64,000 nt of DNA. It comes from Angustibacter sp. Root456 (GTDB taxonomy: Bacteria > Actinomycetota > Actinomycetes > Actinomycetales > Angustibacteraceae). A program made the position numbers and the translations under genes. Of the stretch, positions 40,592 to 48,535 are shown piece after piece. The notes under the pieces are model-generated. The model was not told the DNA's origin. It saw only the letters and a list, made by a program, of their open reading frames with translations, and ran no database searches. The DNA is taken from assembly GCF_001426435.1 (NCBI RefSeq), contig NZ_LMER01000019.1, forward strand, positions 126,325-190,324, given 5' to 3'. Numbering within the stretch: the stretch's first letter is position 1; the number at the start of each line of letters is the position of its first letter.

Positions 40592-41508
40592 CCTCCCTGC
40601 CCGACCTCGACGCGCTGGCCGAGCGGTGGCAGGTCACGGCGTCCGACCTCGTCCGCTACGCCGCGGCGTCCCTGGACCTCAACGACATCCACCAGGACGA
40701 CCGGGCCGCCCGGGCCGCCGGCTTCGAGGGACGGATCGCCCACGGCATGCTGACCCTCGGACGCGTGCTGGCCCGGCTGGCGGACGCCGTCGGCCCGCGC
40801 GGCATCGCGTCCTGCTCGGCGCGGTTCAGCGCGCCCGTGCGCCCCGGCGTCCCGCTGTCACTGACCTGGCAGGAGCAGCCGTCCGCCCGGCCGGCGGGCC
40901 GCGCGCTGCGCGCGACGGTGACGGCCGGTGCGGCGCAGCCGGCCACCGCGCTGGTGCTGGACGTCGAGCTCGCCGACGGATCCACGGCACAGGTCGCCGA
41001 GGATTCGACGGACGGCTTCACGTCCGCCCTGCACCACGGCGAGCTGCTCGCCGACATGCGGCTGCTCGTCGAGCGCGGCCCGGCGCAGCAGCTGGCCCGG
41101 GCGGTCGGCGCGCAGGCGCCCTGGTACGTCGACCCGGCAGCGGCGACCGCGGTCGGGCTCGACGGGCTCGCCGTCGTCCCGACGCTGCCCTTCGTCCTGC
41201 CCGGCTGGGGCTGGTTCGCCGACCTCCAGGACGACGCAGTCGGCGGCGCACCGGATGCCGTCGAGGACTCGCGCCGGTGGGCCGGCACCAGCGACGCCGT
41301 CGTGCACGCGGGGCAGGGCTTCACGTTCCACCGCCCGATCGTCGTCGGCGAGCTGCTGCGCTCGCGGCAGCTGCGCACAGGGGGCTTCACCCGCGAGGGC
41401 CGCGCGGGCACGTTGCGGTTCACCGAGGTCACGCAGGTGCTCACGGGCGCGGACGGCGCGCTCGTCGCGACGTCGGTCGCCACGCTGCTCGCGACGGGCC
41501 CGGCGTGA
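40588..41508 (+). CDS. Double-hotdog MaoC-family dehydratase
   Basis: 306 residues from GTG 40588. The N-terminal hotdog carries the active-site block AASLDLNDIHQDDRAARAAGF then GRIAHGMLTLGRVLARL. The C-terminal hotdog (about 130-306, ending GALVATSVATLLAT) is of the non-catalytic FAS1-dehydratase type with GQGFTFHRPIVVGELLRS. The domain order is inverted relative to common MaoC_N-MaoC proteins (catalytic half first). It offers a second hydratase for a different chain or ring intermediate. Confidence 0.85.
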   Translation: MTSLPDLDALAERWQVTASDLVRYAAASLDLNDIHQDDRAARAAGFEGRIAHGMLTLGRVLARLADAVGPRGIASCSARFSAPVRPGVPLSLTWQEQPSARPAGRALRATVTAGAAQPATALVLDVELADGSTAQVAEDSTDGFTSALHHGELLADMRLLVERGPAQQLARAVGAQAPWYVDPAAATAVGLDGLAVVPTLPFVLPGWGWFADLQDDAVGGAPDAVEDSRRWAGTSDAVVHAGQGFTFHRPIVVGELLRSRQLRTGGFTREGRAGTLRFTEVTQVLTGADGALVATSVATLLATGPA

Positions 41509-42428
41509 GCGCCACGACGGTCTCGCCCGCGCTGGGGGCGCTCCTGGGCCGACTGGACCTCGTCGCCGACGGACCCGACCGGTTCGTGTCGAGCGGAGAC
41601 CACGAGGGCGTCGTCCGGCTGTTCGGCGGCCAGGTGGCGGCCCAGGCGCTCGCGGCCGCGGGTCGCACGGTCGCGCCCGGCCGTCACGTCCACAGCCTGC
41701 ACGTGAGCTTCCTGCGTCCCGGCGACCTCCACGCGCCGTTGCGGCTGGACGTCACGCGGCTCAAGGAGGGGCGGGCATACGACGTCCGCCGCGTCGACGT
41801 GACGCAGCAGGACGCGCTGGTGCTCACCGCCACGGCCTCGTTCCACGTGGACGAGCCGGGGCCGGAGTGGTCGCAGGGCGCGGCCGCCGACTGGGACGGC
41901 ACGGCCCCTGCCGACGTCGACGACGTGGACGCTCTTCCCCGGTGGGAGGAGCAGTTCGCGGGCCGGCTGGACCGGCTCAGCCCGCTGTGGCGGCGGTCGC
42001 GCCCCATGGACCTGCGCTACGTCGGGACGCCACCACCCCTGGACGACGATCTCGCGCCGGGATCACGCTGCGCGCAGCGCGTCTACGTGCGCGCCGACGG
42101 TCCGCTACCGGACGACGAGCTGATGCACGCCTGCCTGCTGGTCTACGCCACCGACGCCTCGCTGCTGGAGACGGCGGTCCTGCCGCAGGGGGTCGTCTGG
42201 GCGGACGGCGCGTTCGAGGGCGCCAGCCTGGACCACGGGCTGTGGTTCCACCAGCCGCCGCGCGCGGACGGGTGGCTGCGACTCGACCAGCGCGCGGTCG
42301 CCCTGGGGGGCGGTCGAGGCACGGCCGCTGGCCGACTCGTGGACGCCGAGGGCCGCCTCGTGGTCACGGTGGTGCAGGAGGGCTCGCTGCGCCCGGTGCA
42401 CGGTGACACCTGGATGGCCGGCCGGTGA
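41505..42428 (+). CDS. tesB: Acyl-CoA thioesterase II (TesB family)
   Basis: 307 residues from GTG 41505, a double hotdog. N-terminal VVRLFGGQVAAQALAAAGRTV and RHVHSLHVSFLRPGD; C-terminal domain with ACLLVYATDASLLETAV and ASLDHGLWFHQPPRADGW, containing the TesB Asp. Hydrolyses acyl-CoA, either to release free CoA when intermediates build up or to make a free-acid product. Overlaps both neighbours. Confidence 0.92.
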   Translation: MSATTVSPALGALLGRLDLVADGPDRFVSSGDHEGVVRLFGGQVAAQALAAAGRTVAPGRHVHSLHVSFLRPGDLHAPLRLDVTRLKEGRAYDVRRVDVTQQDALVLTATASFHVDEPGPEWSQGAAADWDGTAPADVDDVDALPRWEEQFAGRLDRLSPLWRRSRPMDLRYVGTPPPLDDDLAPGSRCAQRVYVRADGPLPDDELMHACLLVYATDASLLETAVLPQGVVWADGAFEGASLDHGLWFHQPPRADGWLRLDQRAVALGGGRGTAAGRLVDAEGRLVVTVVQEGSLRPVHGDTWMAGR

Positions 42429-43528
42429 GCGCGACGCAGCAGGGCACCGTGCTCGTCGTCGGGGCGAGCGGTCTGGTGGGTGCTGCGAGCGTCGAGGCGT
42501 TCTCCCGCAACGGGTGGGACGTGATCGCGATGTCGCGCCGTCGGCCCGAGGTGGAGCCGGGCACGCGGTTCCGGCACGTGGCAGTGGACCTGCGGGACGC
42601 CGCGGCGACGCGCGCCGCCGTGATCTCACCCGAGCTGCGCGGCGTGACCCACGTGGTCTACACCGCGGTGCACGAGAAGCCGGGGCTGGTGCGTGGCTGG
42701 CGCGACGAGGACCAGATGCGGACGAACCTCATCATGCTGCAGAACCTGCTGGACCCGTTGTGCGACAACGGCCGGCTCGAGCACGTGACCCTCCTGCAGG
42801 GCACCAAGGCCTACGGGGTGCACCTGCACCCGATCCGGGTGCCCGCCCGCGAGCGGCACCCGCGCGACGAGCACCCGAACTTCTACTGGCTGCACGAGGA
42901 CCACCTGCGCCGCAAGGCCGAGGAGACCGGACTGCGGTGGACGATCCTGCGCCCGCAGCTCGTCGTCGGGCCGACCCACGGCGTGGCCATGAACCTGCCG
43001 CCCGTCATCGGTGCGTATGCCGCGGTGTGCCGCGAGCTCGGCGTGCCGTTCGCCTTCCCGGGGGGTGCGGCGTACGTGACCGAGGCGGTCGACGTCCGGA
43101 TCGTCGCGGACGCCGCCGTGTGGGCCGCCACCGCGCCGCAGGCCTGGGGCGAGCACTTCAACCTGACCAACGGCGAGGTGTTCGGCTGGCGCGACCTGTG
43201 GCCCGCGCTGGCTGAGGAGCTCGGGGTCGAGACCGGTCCGGACGAGCCGCGGCGGTTGGCTCAGTTCCTGCCCGAGCACGAGGCCGAGTGGGACGCGGCG
43301 GTCCGCAGGCACGGGCTGCGGCCGCTCCGGCTGGCTGAGCTGTTGGGAGAGTCGCACTTCTACGCCGACTTCTGCTTCGCTGCGGGCGCCGAGCAGGCAC
43401 CACCACCGGCGTTCGTCAGCGTGGTGAAGGCGATGCAGGCGGGCTTCACCCGCACATGCGACACCGAGCTGTCGTTCCGGCACTGGCTGCGGGCCCTGGT
43501 GAAGAGCAAGGTCATCCCCGGCGGCTGA
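42425..43528 (+). CDS. NAD(P)H enone reductase, progesterone 5beta-reductase-like SDR
   Basis: 367 residues from GTG 42425. Extended SDR with VLVVGASGLVGAASVEAFSR. Instead of the usual YxxxK it has QGTKAYG (Lys128, Tyr130) and NFYWLHED (Tyr154), the PRISE pattern of progesterone 5beta-reductase and iridoid synthase, enzymes that reduce alpha,beta-unsaturated carbonyls. Last gene of the operon, followed by a hairpin. Its presence argues for a substrate or intermediate with a conjugated enone, as in steroids or terpenoids. Confidence 0.85.
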   Translation: MSATQQGTVLVVGASGLVGAASVEAFSRNGWDVIAMSRRRPEVEPGTRFRHVAVDLRDAAATRAAVISPELRGVTHVVYTAVHEKPGLVRGWRDEDQMRTNLIMLQNLLDPLCDNGRLEHVTLLQGTKAYGVHLHPIRVPARERHPRDEHPNFYWLHEDHLRRKAEETGLRWTILRPQLVVGPTHGVAMNLPPVIGAYAAVCRELGVPFAFPGGAAYVTEAVDVRIVADAAVWAATAPQAWGEHFNLTNGEVFGWRDLWPALAEELGVETGPDEPRRLAQFLPEHEAEWDAAVRRHGLRPLRLAELLGESHFYADFCFAAGAEQAPPPAFVSVVKAMQAGFTRTCDTELSFRHWLRALVKSKVIPGG

Positions 43529-43536
43529 GAGCCGCC
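43520..43536 (+). terminator. Hairpin at the end of the catabolic operon
   Basis: GGCGGCT-GAG-AGCCGCC, a perfect 7-bp stem overlapping the last codons and the stop. No T-tract. Confidence 0.5.
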
Positions 43537-43598
43537 AGTGTGCAGCCGTGTCCAACCAGTGCCGGATCGATCGCGTCCTCCCCGCCTGAGCCGCCGCG

Positions 43599-44450
43599 TC
43601 AGCGGAAGACGCACGTCTGCCCCGCACCGATCCGGGTGACGACGTTGGAGGGACCGGTGCCGTCCAACCCGCCCGCGAGACCGCCGGCGACCGACCACTC
43701 CGGTCCCACCGTGCCCGTGGTGACGTGGACCTTCGCGAAGGCGCTGCGCAGGTCGGCCAGCGTGCTACCGAGCCCGATACCGTCCGCCGTCGTGAGGCGC
43801 TGGGTGCTGGGCTGCGCTGGCACCCGGCTGGTGACGGTCCACCCGACGAAGCGGTCGCCGTCGAGGTAGAGCGAGAGCACCTCGGCGGCCGTCGGGAAGG
43901 CCAGCACCTCGATCGAGGGACCGCAGTCCGGCAGGGCGTTGCGGGCTCCCGCCACGCCGAACAGCGAGGACACGACCTGGGCGATGGTGGTGGACGAGGT
44001 CGTCGCGAACGGCTCGTGCCGGATGGACGACGCGCCGCTGACGTACCCCAGGCCGTCCGGCTCGAGCACCACGGGCACCTGCATCGTCGGGGCCGTCGGC
44101 GAGGACGTCGACGGGGACGACGAGGGGGACATGGAGGGGGACATCGAGGGGGACATCGAGGGGGACGCCGTCGAGGTCGGGTCGGGTGACGTCGTCGGAG
44201 CTGCGGACGACGTCGCCGTGGGCGTCGCGGTGACCGGGAGCCGGGGGCCGCCACCGTCGTGCCCCAGCGCGACGGCTGCGACCACGGCCACGAGCGCGAG
44301 AGCGCCCCCTGCGCCGACGGCGGTCTGCTTGGCCTGTCGGCGCCGGGCTCCCCGGTGCAGCACCGCGGGGTCGAGTGCGGGCGGCGGCGGCAGGGGTGCG
44401 AGCAGGTCGTGGAGCGCATCGTGCAGGTCGTCGTGCCGGTAGTCGCTCAT
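43599..44450 (-). CDS. Membrane protein, probable partner of the SigE-type sigma factor
   Basis: 283 residues from ATG 44450, overlapping the sigma stop (ATGA). Short cytoplasmic N-terminus (DLHDALHDLLAPLPPPP), one membrane helix (about 53-73, AVGAGGALALVAVVAAVALG), then an extracytoplasmic Ser/Thr/Pro linker built from four 12-bp repeats (SPSM units), and a beta-rich C-terminal domain with two Cys. Position and topology suggest it regulates the sigma factor or responds to it, but no zinc anti-sigma motif is visible. Confidence 0.75.
   Translation of the reverse strand: MSDYRHDDLHDALHDLLAPLPPPPALDPAVLHRGARRRQAKQTAVGAGGALALVAVVAAVALGHDGGGPRLPVTATPTATSSAAPTTSPDPTSTASPSMSPSMSPSMSPSSSPSTSSPTAPTMQVPVVLEPDGLGYVSGASSIRHEPFATTSSTTIAQVVSSLFGVAGARNALPDCGPSIEVLAFPTAAEVLSLYLDGDRFVGWTVTSRVPAQPSTQRLTTADGIGLGSTLADLRSAFAKVHVTTGTVGPEWSVAGGLAGGLDGTGPSNVVTRIGAGQTCVFR
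44122..44169 (-). repeat. Four tandem 12-bp repeats coding for SPSM linker
   Basis: GAGGGGGACATG-type units at 44122-44133, 44134-44145, 44146-44157 and 44158-44169 (last unit diverged). In-frame units can expand or contract, changing linker length. Confidence 0.85.
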
Positions 44451-44935
44451 GCGTTCTCCAGACTCGTGCGCAGCGCGGCGCGGCCGCGGGAGGCGAGGGA
44501 CTTGACGGTGCCGACGGAGCAGCCGAGCTCCTCGGCGCACTGGGCCTCGGACAGATCCAGCCAGTGCCGCAGGACGACCGCCTCGCGCTGACGGGTCGGA
44601 AGGGCGGCCAGCGCCTCGAGCAGTCGGAGCCGCTCGATGCGGGCGTCGACGTCGTCGGGCTGCCGGTCGGTGTCGGCACCGACGGTCGCGGCCTCGTCCC
44701 GGGACCGCTCCCGCCGGACCCGCAGCCGGCGGTGGTGGCTGTGCGAGGCGTTGACGATCATCCGGCGCAGGAACGCCGGGGGGTTGTCGACCGGACGCAA
44801 CCGCGCGGCCAGCGTCGCGAAGCAGTCCTGCACCAGGTCCTCGGCCACCGCGCGGTCGCCGGTCAGCAGGTACGCGAGATCGCGGGACTGCCGGGCATGG
44901 CCGGCGTACAGCTCACCGAGGGCAGTCGGGGTCAC
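44447..44935 (-). CDS. ECF sigma factor, SigE family (short)
   Basis: 162 residues from GTG 44935 with GGAGGAG 4 nt upstream. Region 2 (LAYLLTGDRAVAEDLVQDCFATLAARL, RRMIVNASHSHHRR) and region 4 (ALPTRQREAVVLRHWLDLSEAQCAEEL, then GTVKSLASRGRAALR). Of the compact actinomycete SigE-type class. Likely autoregulated from GGCAACC-16-CGTC upstream. Co-transcribed with the membrane protein gene it overlaps. Confidence 0.92.
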   Translation of the reverse strand: MTPTALGELYAGHARQSRDLAYLLTGDRAVAEDLVQDCFATLAARLRPVDNPPAFLRRMIVNASHSHHRRLRVRRERSRDEAATVGADTDRQPDDVDARIERLRLLEALAALPTRQREAVVLRHWLDLSEAQCAEELGCSVGTVKSLASRGRAALRTSLENA

Positions 44936-44979
44936 GGGTCTCCTCCGCTCGCGGGGGCAGCGTCGCCCTCCCGGTGTGT

Positions 44980-45006
44980 GACGGCTGAGCCCGGCCAGAG
45001 GTTGCC
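44980..45006 (-). promoter_or_regulatory. Candidate ECF promoter upstream of the SigE-type gene
   Basis: Minus strand GGCAACC (45006-45000), 16 bp, CGTC (44983-44980). Fits the general ECF pattern (AAC at -35, CGTC at -10) and autoregulation. Confidence 0.45.
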
Positions 45007-45107
45007 GCACGTCACAGCATGAACCGAACCACGCTGCACCGCCCGGCCCGAGAGCAACCGCGCCAGCGCCTGGTGTTCGGCGTCAGCGTCCGTGACACGG
45101 CGGCATC

Positions 45108-45145
45108 GTGGTGGCTGCGCATCGCAGGCGATGCGCAGCCACCAC
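45108..45145. repeat. 38-nt hairpin repeat, copy 2 (perfect 17-bp stem)
   Basis: Arms 45108-45124 and 45129-45145 are perfectly complementary around CAGG. 35 of 40 positions match the copy at 11723-11762. Again it lies 23 bp after the stop of a minus-strand gene. Confidence 0.85.
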
Positions 45146-45168
45146 GCGGTCCGGATCAGCCGACGCTG

Positions 45169-46062
45169 TCAGGGCTCCAAGCACTCCGGGATGGAGTCGG
45201 TGTGGCCCCAGGGCCGCTCGGTGCGGCCCCGCGGGTCGTAGATCTTGACGTGGTCGACCGTCGTGAACTGCCGCAGGGACGGCATGATCTCGCCGGCGAT
45301 GGTCACCGTCGACCCGCCGCTGCTGCACCCGCCGGTGAGCTGCACGCGCGCGATGCCGTCGCTGATCCGCAGCCTGGTGAAGCCGGTGGCCTTGGACGTC
45401 AGCCGCCGCAGGCCGAGCGCGTACTCGTGCGCGGTGGGTCCGGCGAAGGTGCGGTCCATGACACCGGTCGCCGGCGTCCACGGCCGCACCGGTCGCAGCA
45501 CCGGCGTGAAGAAGGGCTCGGTGTTGGCGAGGTATCGGCGCTGGTTGAAGAACCAGACCTTCTTCCAGACGGTGCGCAAGGTCGACCGGACGTCGATCAC
45601 CAGGCGGTCGGGGTGGCGGAGCGTGAAGACGTGGAACGAGTCCTTCTTGGCCAGGCCGATCCCGTACGTCGTCACCGCCTCGAAGTCTCCCGCGCGCACG
45701 ACGGTCATGACGTTGGGCAGGGCGAAGGCGACCCTGGCCGGTGCCGTGGAGACGCCCGCAGCCGTGTGCGCGTTGGTCGGGGACATCGTGACTGCGAGGA
45801 CGGCTCGTCCGGCGACGGGCACGACCTTGTCCGACGGGTCGGCCCGCAGGGAGCTGACGTAGCGCACCCAGTGGCGTGACGGGACGCCACCGGTGAAGTC
45901 GAAGACGACCCGGTCGTAGGTCGGGTGGTGCGCGGCTCGGATCCCGACGAGGGTGGGGATCCGTGGAGCGGCGGCGGTCGCCGTCCCGGTGCCGGCGAGG
46001 GCGGCTGGCGCGACCAGCGCCGCAGACAACAGCAGACGCACGAACACGCGTGCACGTCCCAT
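45169..46062 (-). CDS. Secreted AMIN-like / GerMN-type protein
   Basis: 297 residues from ATG 46062 (GAGGTG upstream). Signal peptide about 1-32 (VRLLLSAALVAPAALAGTGTATA). The first mature domain (IRAAHHPTYDRVVFDFTGG through HPDRLVIDV) is the AMIN-like beta domain of cell-wall proteins. The C-terminal part, with GIARVQLTGGCSSGGSTVTI and VKIYDPRGRTERP, matches GerMN-type domains. Probably envelope-located. A perfect palindrome CACCCG-CGC-CGGGTG (46108-46122) lies about 46 bp upstream of the start. Confidence 0.8.
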   Translation of the reverse strand: MGRARVFVRLLLSAALVAPAALAGTGTATAAAPRIPTLVGIRAAHHPTYDRVVFDFTGGVPSRHWVRYVSSLRADPSDKVVPVAGRAVLAVTMSPTNAHTAAGVSTAPARVAFALPNVMTVVRAGDFEAVTTYGIGLAKKDSFHVFTLRHPDRLVIDVRSTLRTVWKKVWFFNQRRYLANTEPFFTPVLRPVRPWTPATGVMDRTFAGPTAHEYALGLRRLTSKATGFTRLRISDGIARVQLTGGCSSGGSTVTIAGEIMPSLRQFTTVDHVKIYDPRGRTERPWGHTDSIPECLEP

Positions 46063-46151
46063 GGTGATCACCTCGGAGAAGACGAACGAGCTGACTGGGC
46101 GAGAGTCCACCCGCGCCGGGTGCGAGCGGTAGGGCCAGAGGTCCGTGGTGT

Positions 46152-46252
46152 GCGAGTAGCGTCGCCGCGCGTGGACGCCGGCCCGACCTGCGCGGCGTCC
46201 ACGACGTCGAGGTGACGAACCACCGCGTGCCGTGCCTGGTCGACACCGTCCC
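46152..46252 (+). pseudogene. Internally deleted remnant of the ABC ATPase gene found at 60035
   Basis: 46152-46180 matches the promoter/start region of the ATPase gene (60020-60044, including TAGCGT and GGACGCCG). 46183-46252 matches codons near its 3' end (60744-60813) at about 90% identity, including CGTCCACGACGTCGAGGTGA. The roughly 700 bp between are missing. It is read in the + direction, flanked by unrelated sequence, and has no coding potential of its own. Confidence 0.85.
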
Positions 46253-46367
46253 GCGAGCTCGTGGCCCAGCTCCACGCGCCAAGCGTCGTCTGCTTTGACG
46301 AAGGACACCGAGCCGCCAATCGGGGGTATTGGCTGCGGACTGCTCAGATGCCGCCGTCGGGCTCCGA

Positions 46368-46373
46368 TATCGT
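46368..46373 (+). promoter_or_regulatory. Possible -10 box of the c-di-GMP riboswitch operon
   Basis: TATCGT, about 25 nt before the riboswitch core. No convincing -35 at 17 bp. Confidence 0.3.
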
Positions 46374-46397
46374 CATCGACGCGAGCGCAGTGCTCGA

Positions 46398-46468
46398 CGA
46401 CAAAGGCAAACCCGTCGTGAGGCGGGGACGCAAAGCCACGGGACCCTCGCGGTCAGCCGGGCTACCGA
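46398..46468 (+). promoter_or_regulatory. Cyclic di-GMP-I riboswitch (GEMM-I)
   Basis: The conserved core is present in order: AAAGGCAAACC (46402-46412), a 6-bp stem CCCGTC/GGCGGG closed by the GNRA tetraloop GTGA (46417-46420), GACGCAAAGCC (46427-46437), a shorter second arm (GACC/GGTC), then AGCCGGGCTACCGA. The SD AGGGAG (46471-46476) follows directly and the first gene starts at 46483, so ligand binding can affect ribosome access. The operon and the two GGDEF genes downstream make c-di-GMP control biologically coherent. Confidence 0.9.
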
Positions 46469-46482
46469 ACAGGGAGTACGGC

Positions 46483-46857
46483 GTGGCTGCAGTTCTTGTA
46501 GTGGACGACGACCCAGCCGTCCGGGAGTTCGTGGGCGACCTGCTGGACCTTGAAGGTCATGAGGTCCGGTTCGCCGCTGATGGTCGCGAAGCCCTGGCCT
46601 CCGTGCGTGCGCAGCGTCCGGACTGCGTGCTGCTGGACGTGATGATGCCGGGCATGAGCGGGCACGAGGTGCTCGCCGAGCTGCGGCTCGCTGATGGCGG
46701 TGCGGATCTGCCCGTCGTGATCCTGACCGCCCTCGCCGACGAGGCTCAGACCTGGCAGGGCTGGAGCGCCGGGGCTGACTACGTGCTGGGCAAGCCGTTC
46801 GACTCCGAGCAGCTGCTGCAGGTGCTCGCCTACCTGGCAGATGCCGATCATGAGTGA
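46483..46857 (+). CDS. Single-domain response regulator (receiver)
   Basis: 124 residues from GTG 46483 (AGGGAG 6 nt upstream). CheY-like receiver with acidic pocket Asp8-Asp10, phosphoacceptor Asp52 in LLDVMMPG and the conserved Lys in LGKPFD. No output domain, so it is a phosphorelay intermediate or binds a partner. First gene of the riboswitch-controlled operon; its end overlaps the kinase start by 8 bp. Confidence 0.94.
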   Translation: MAAVLVVDDDPAVREFVGDLLDLEGHEVRFAADGREALASVRAQRPDCVLLDVMMPGMSGHEVLAELRLADGGADLPVVILTALADEAQTWQGWSAGADYVLGKPFDSEQLLQVLAYLADADHE

Positions 46858-48535
46858 CCTGGCGACGGCGCCCCCGGAAGCTACGAGGCTGCCCGGTCGC
46901 GCCAGCCTCCCGTGGTCGCTGGGGGACACCGACGACGAGACGCGCCGGCTGCGGGCGCTGGCCCGGTACGCGATCCTCGACACGCCACGTGACGCGACCT
47001 TCGACGACCTCGTGGGCGTGGCGGTGCAGCTCACCGGCTGCCAGGTGGCGGCCATCGGCTTCTACGACGCGGCGCGCGTGTGGTTCAAAGCCGCGGTCGG
47101 TCTCGATGCACAGGAGTGCCCCCGCGACGTGCGCGTCAGCGATCCCCTCACCATCCGGTGGTTCGAGGCGGTCGAGTCCGGGACGTTCGTCAGCGTGCCG
47201 TGTGTCACGAGCGACGGATACACCTTGGGTTGCCTCGTCGTCGCCGACCCGCAGCCCAAGCAGCTGTCGATTGCGGCGCGCGTGAGCCTCGCAGCCCTGG
47301 CCCGACAGGTCGTGCACCTGCTCGAGCTGCGCCGGACGCTGCTGTCGTACCACACGGTCGTTGACGGCGTCGGCAACGTCGTCTTCCACATCGACGAGCA
47401 GGGCCGGCTCGTGTCCGTCACCCCGACCTGGGCCAAGCTCACTGGCTTCGGCGTGGTCCGCTCGCTCGGGCGCGCACTGAGTGACTTCGTGCACGAGGAC
47501 GACCGTGACCGGTTCACCGAACAGCTCGGTGCCGGCCAGAGCGGTCAGACGCCGCCTGTGGTGCTGTGCCGACTGCTCCGTCTCGGTGGCGCCGACGTGC
47601 CGGTCGAGATCGTGGCGCGCGGCCTGGTCGACGAAGGCGGCCGACACCTCGGGTTGGTCGGCGTCATCGCCGACATCACCGAACGCCAAGCCCGGGAGGT
47701 GGAGGCCCAGCACCTTCAGAAGCTGGAGGCGCTCGGGCGCCTCTCGGCCGGGCTGGCGCACGAGATCAACACACCGATCCAGTTCGTCGGTGACAACGCG
47801 AGGTTCCTCGCGGAGTCCTACCAGACGATGCTCAAGCTGCTGCTGACCTACCGCAAGGTGCTGGATGTGGAGTCCGGTGCCATCCCGTGGTGGGAACGGC
47901 AGGAGCTCATCCAACAGGCCGAGCGGGAGGCCGACGTCGACTACCTCGCTGAGGAGGTGCCGGCTGCCGTCGAGCAGAGCCTGGAGGGGGTCGAGCGGGT
48001 GGCCTCGCTGGTTCGCGCCATGAAGACGTTCAGCCACCCGGGAACCACGGAGAAGGCGCCGGCGGACCTCAACGAGGCCCTGCGCGCGACGATGACCGTT
48101 GCGCGCAACCAGGTCAAGTACATCGCCGACGAGGTGCTGGACCTCGGCGACATCCCCCTGGTGGTCTGCAACATCGCAGACCTGAACCAGGTGTTCCTCA
48201 ACATGGTCATCAACGCGGCCGACGCCATCGAGGAGACCGGGGAACGCGGAGCCATCACGATCACGAGCTGCCTGCAGGACGGCCAGGTGGCCGTCTCCGT
48301 GAGTGACACCGGGGCCGGAATCCCAGAACCGCTGCAGCTCAAGATCTTCGAGCCCTTCTTCACCACCAAGGACGTCGGTCGCGGAACCGGCCAGGGCCTG
48401 GCCCTGGCCAGAGCTGTCGTCCACGACCAGCACGGGGGGTCGATCACCGTCCGCTCGCGCGTGGGCGCCGGTACGACCATCACCATCCATCTGCCGATCG
48501 AGCCACCATCCGACGAACTGGGGAGCGCGTCATGA
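46850..48535 (+). CDS. Cytoplasmic GAF-PAS sensor histidine kinase
   Basis: 561 residues from ATG 46850. No membrane helix. GAF domain (about 35-165, opening RRLRALARYAILDTPRDATFDDLV), PAS (about 170-290), then the dimerisation helix with phospho-acceptor His304 in LAHEINTPIQFVGDN, and a HATPase domain (NMVINAADAIEE, DTGAGIPE, GTGQGLALARAV). Its signals are cytosolic. It is expected to phosphorylate the receivers encoded on both sides. Confidence 0.93.
   Translation: MSDLATAPPEATRLPGRASLPWSLGDTDDETRRLRALARYAILDTPRDATFDDLVGVAVQLTGCQVAAIGFYDAARVWFKAAVGLDAQECPRDVRVSDPLTIRWFEAVESGTFVSVPCVTSDGYTLGCLVVADPQPKQLSIAARVSLAALARQVVHLLELRRTLLSYHTVVDGVGNVVFHIDEQGRLVSVTPTWAKLTGFGVVRSLGRALSDFVHEDDRDRFTEQLGAGQSGQTPPVVLCRLLRLGGADVPVEIVARGLVDEGGRHLGLVGVIADITERQAREVEAQHLQKLEALGRLSAGLAHEINTPIQFVGDNARFLAESYQTMLKLLLTYRKVLDVESGAIPWWERQELIQQAEREADVDYLAEEVPAAVEQSLEGVERVASLVRAMKTFSHPGTTEKAPADLNEALRATMTVARNQVKYIADEVLDLGDIPLVVCNIADLNQVFLNMVINAADAIEETGERGAITITSCLQDGQVAVSVSDTGAGIPEPLQLKIFEPFFTTKDVGRGTGQGLALARAVVHDQHGGSITVRSRVGAGTTITIHLPIEPPSDELGSAS

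Noticed and set aside
44122..44169. Tandem repeats as a CRISPR array
   Set aside because: 12-bp units without spacers inside a coding frame; no cas genes in the window.
45083..46282. 399-residue minus-strand frame overlapping the AMIN-like/GerMN gene
   Set aside because: Different frame from the gene with signal peptide and domains; its N-terminal part is the antisense of the ABC ATPase remnant.
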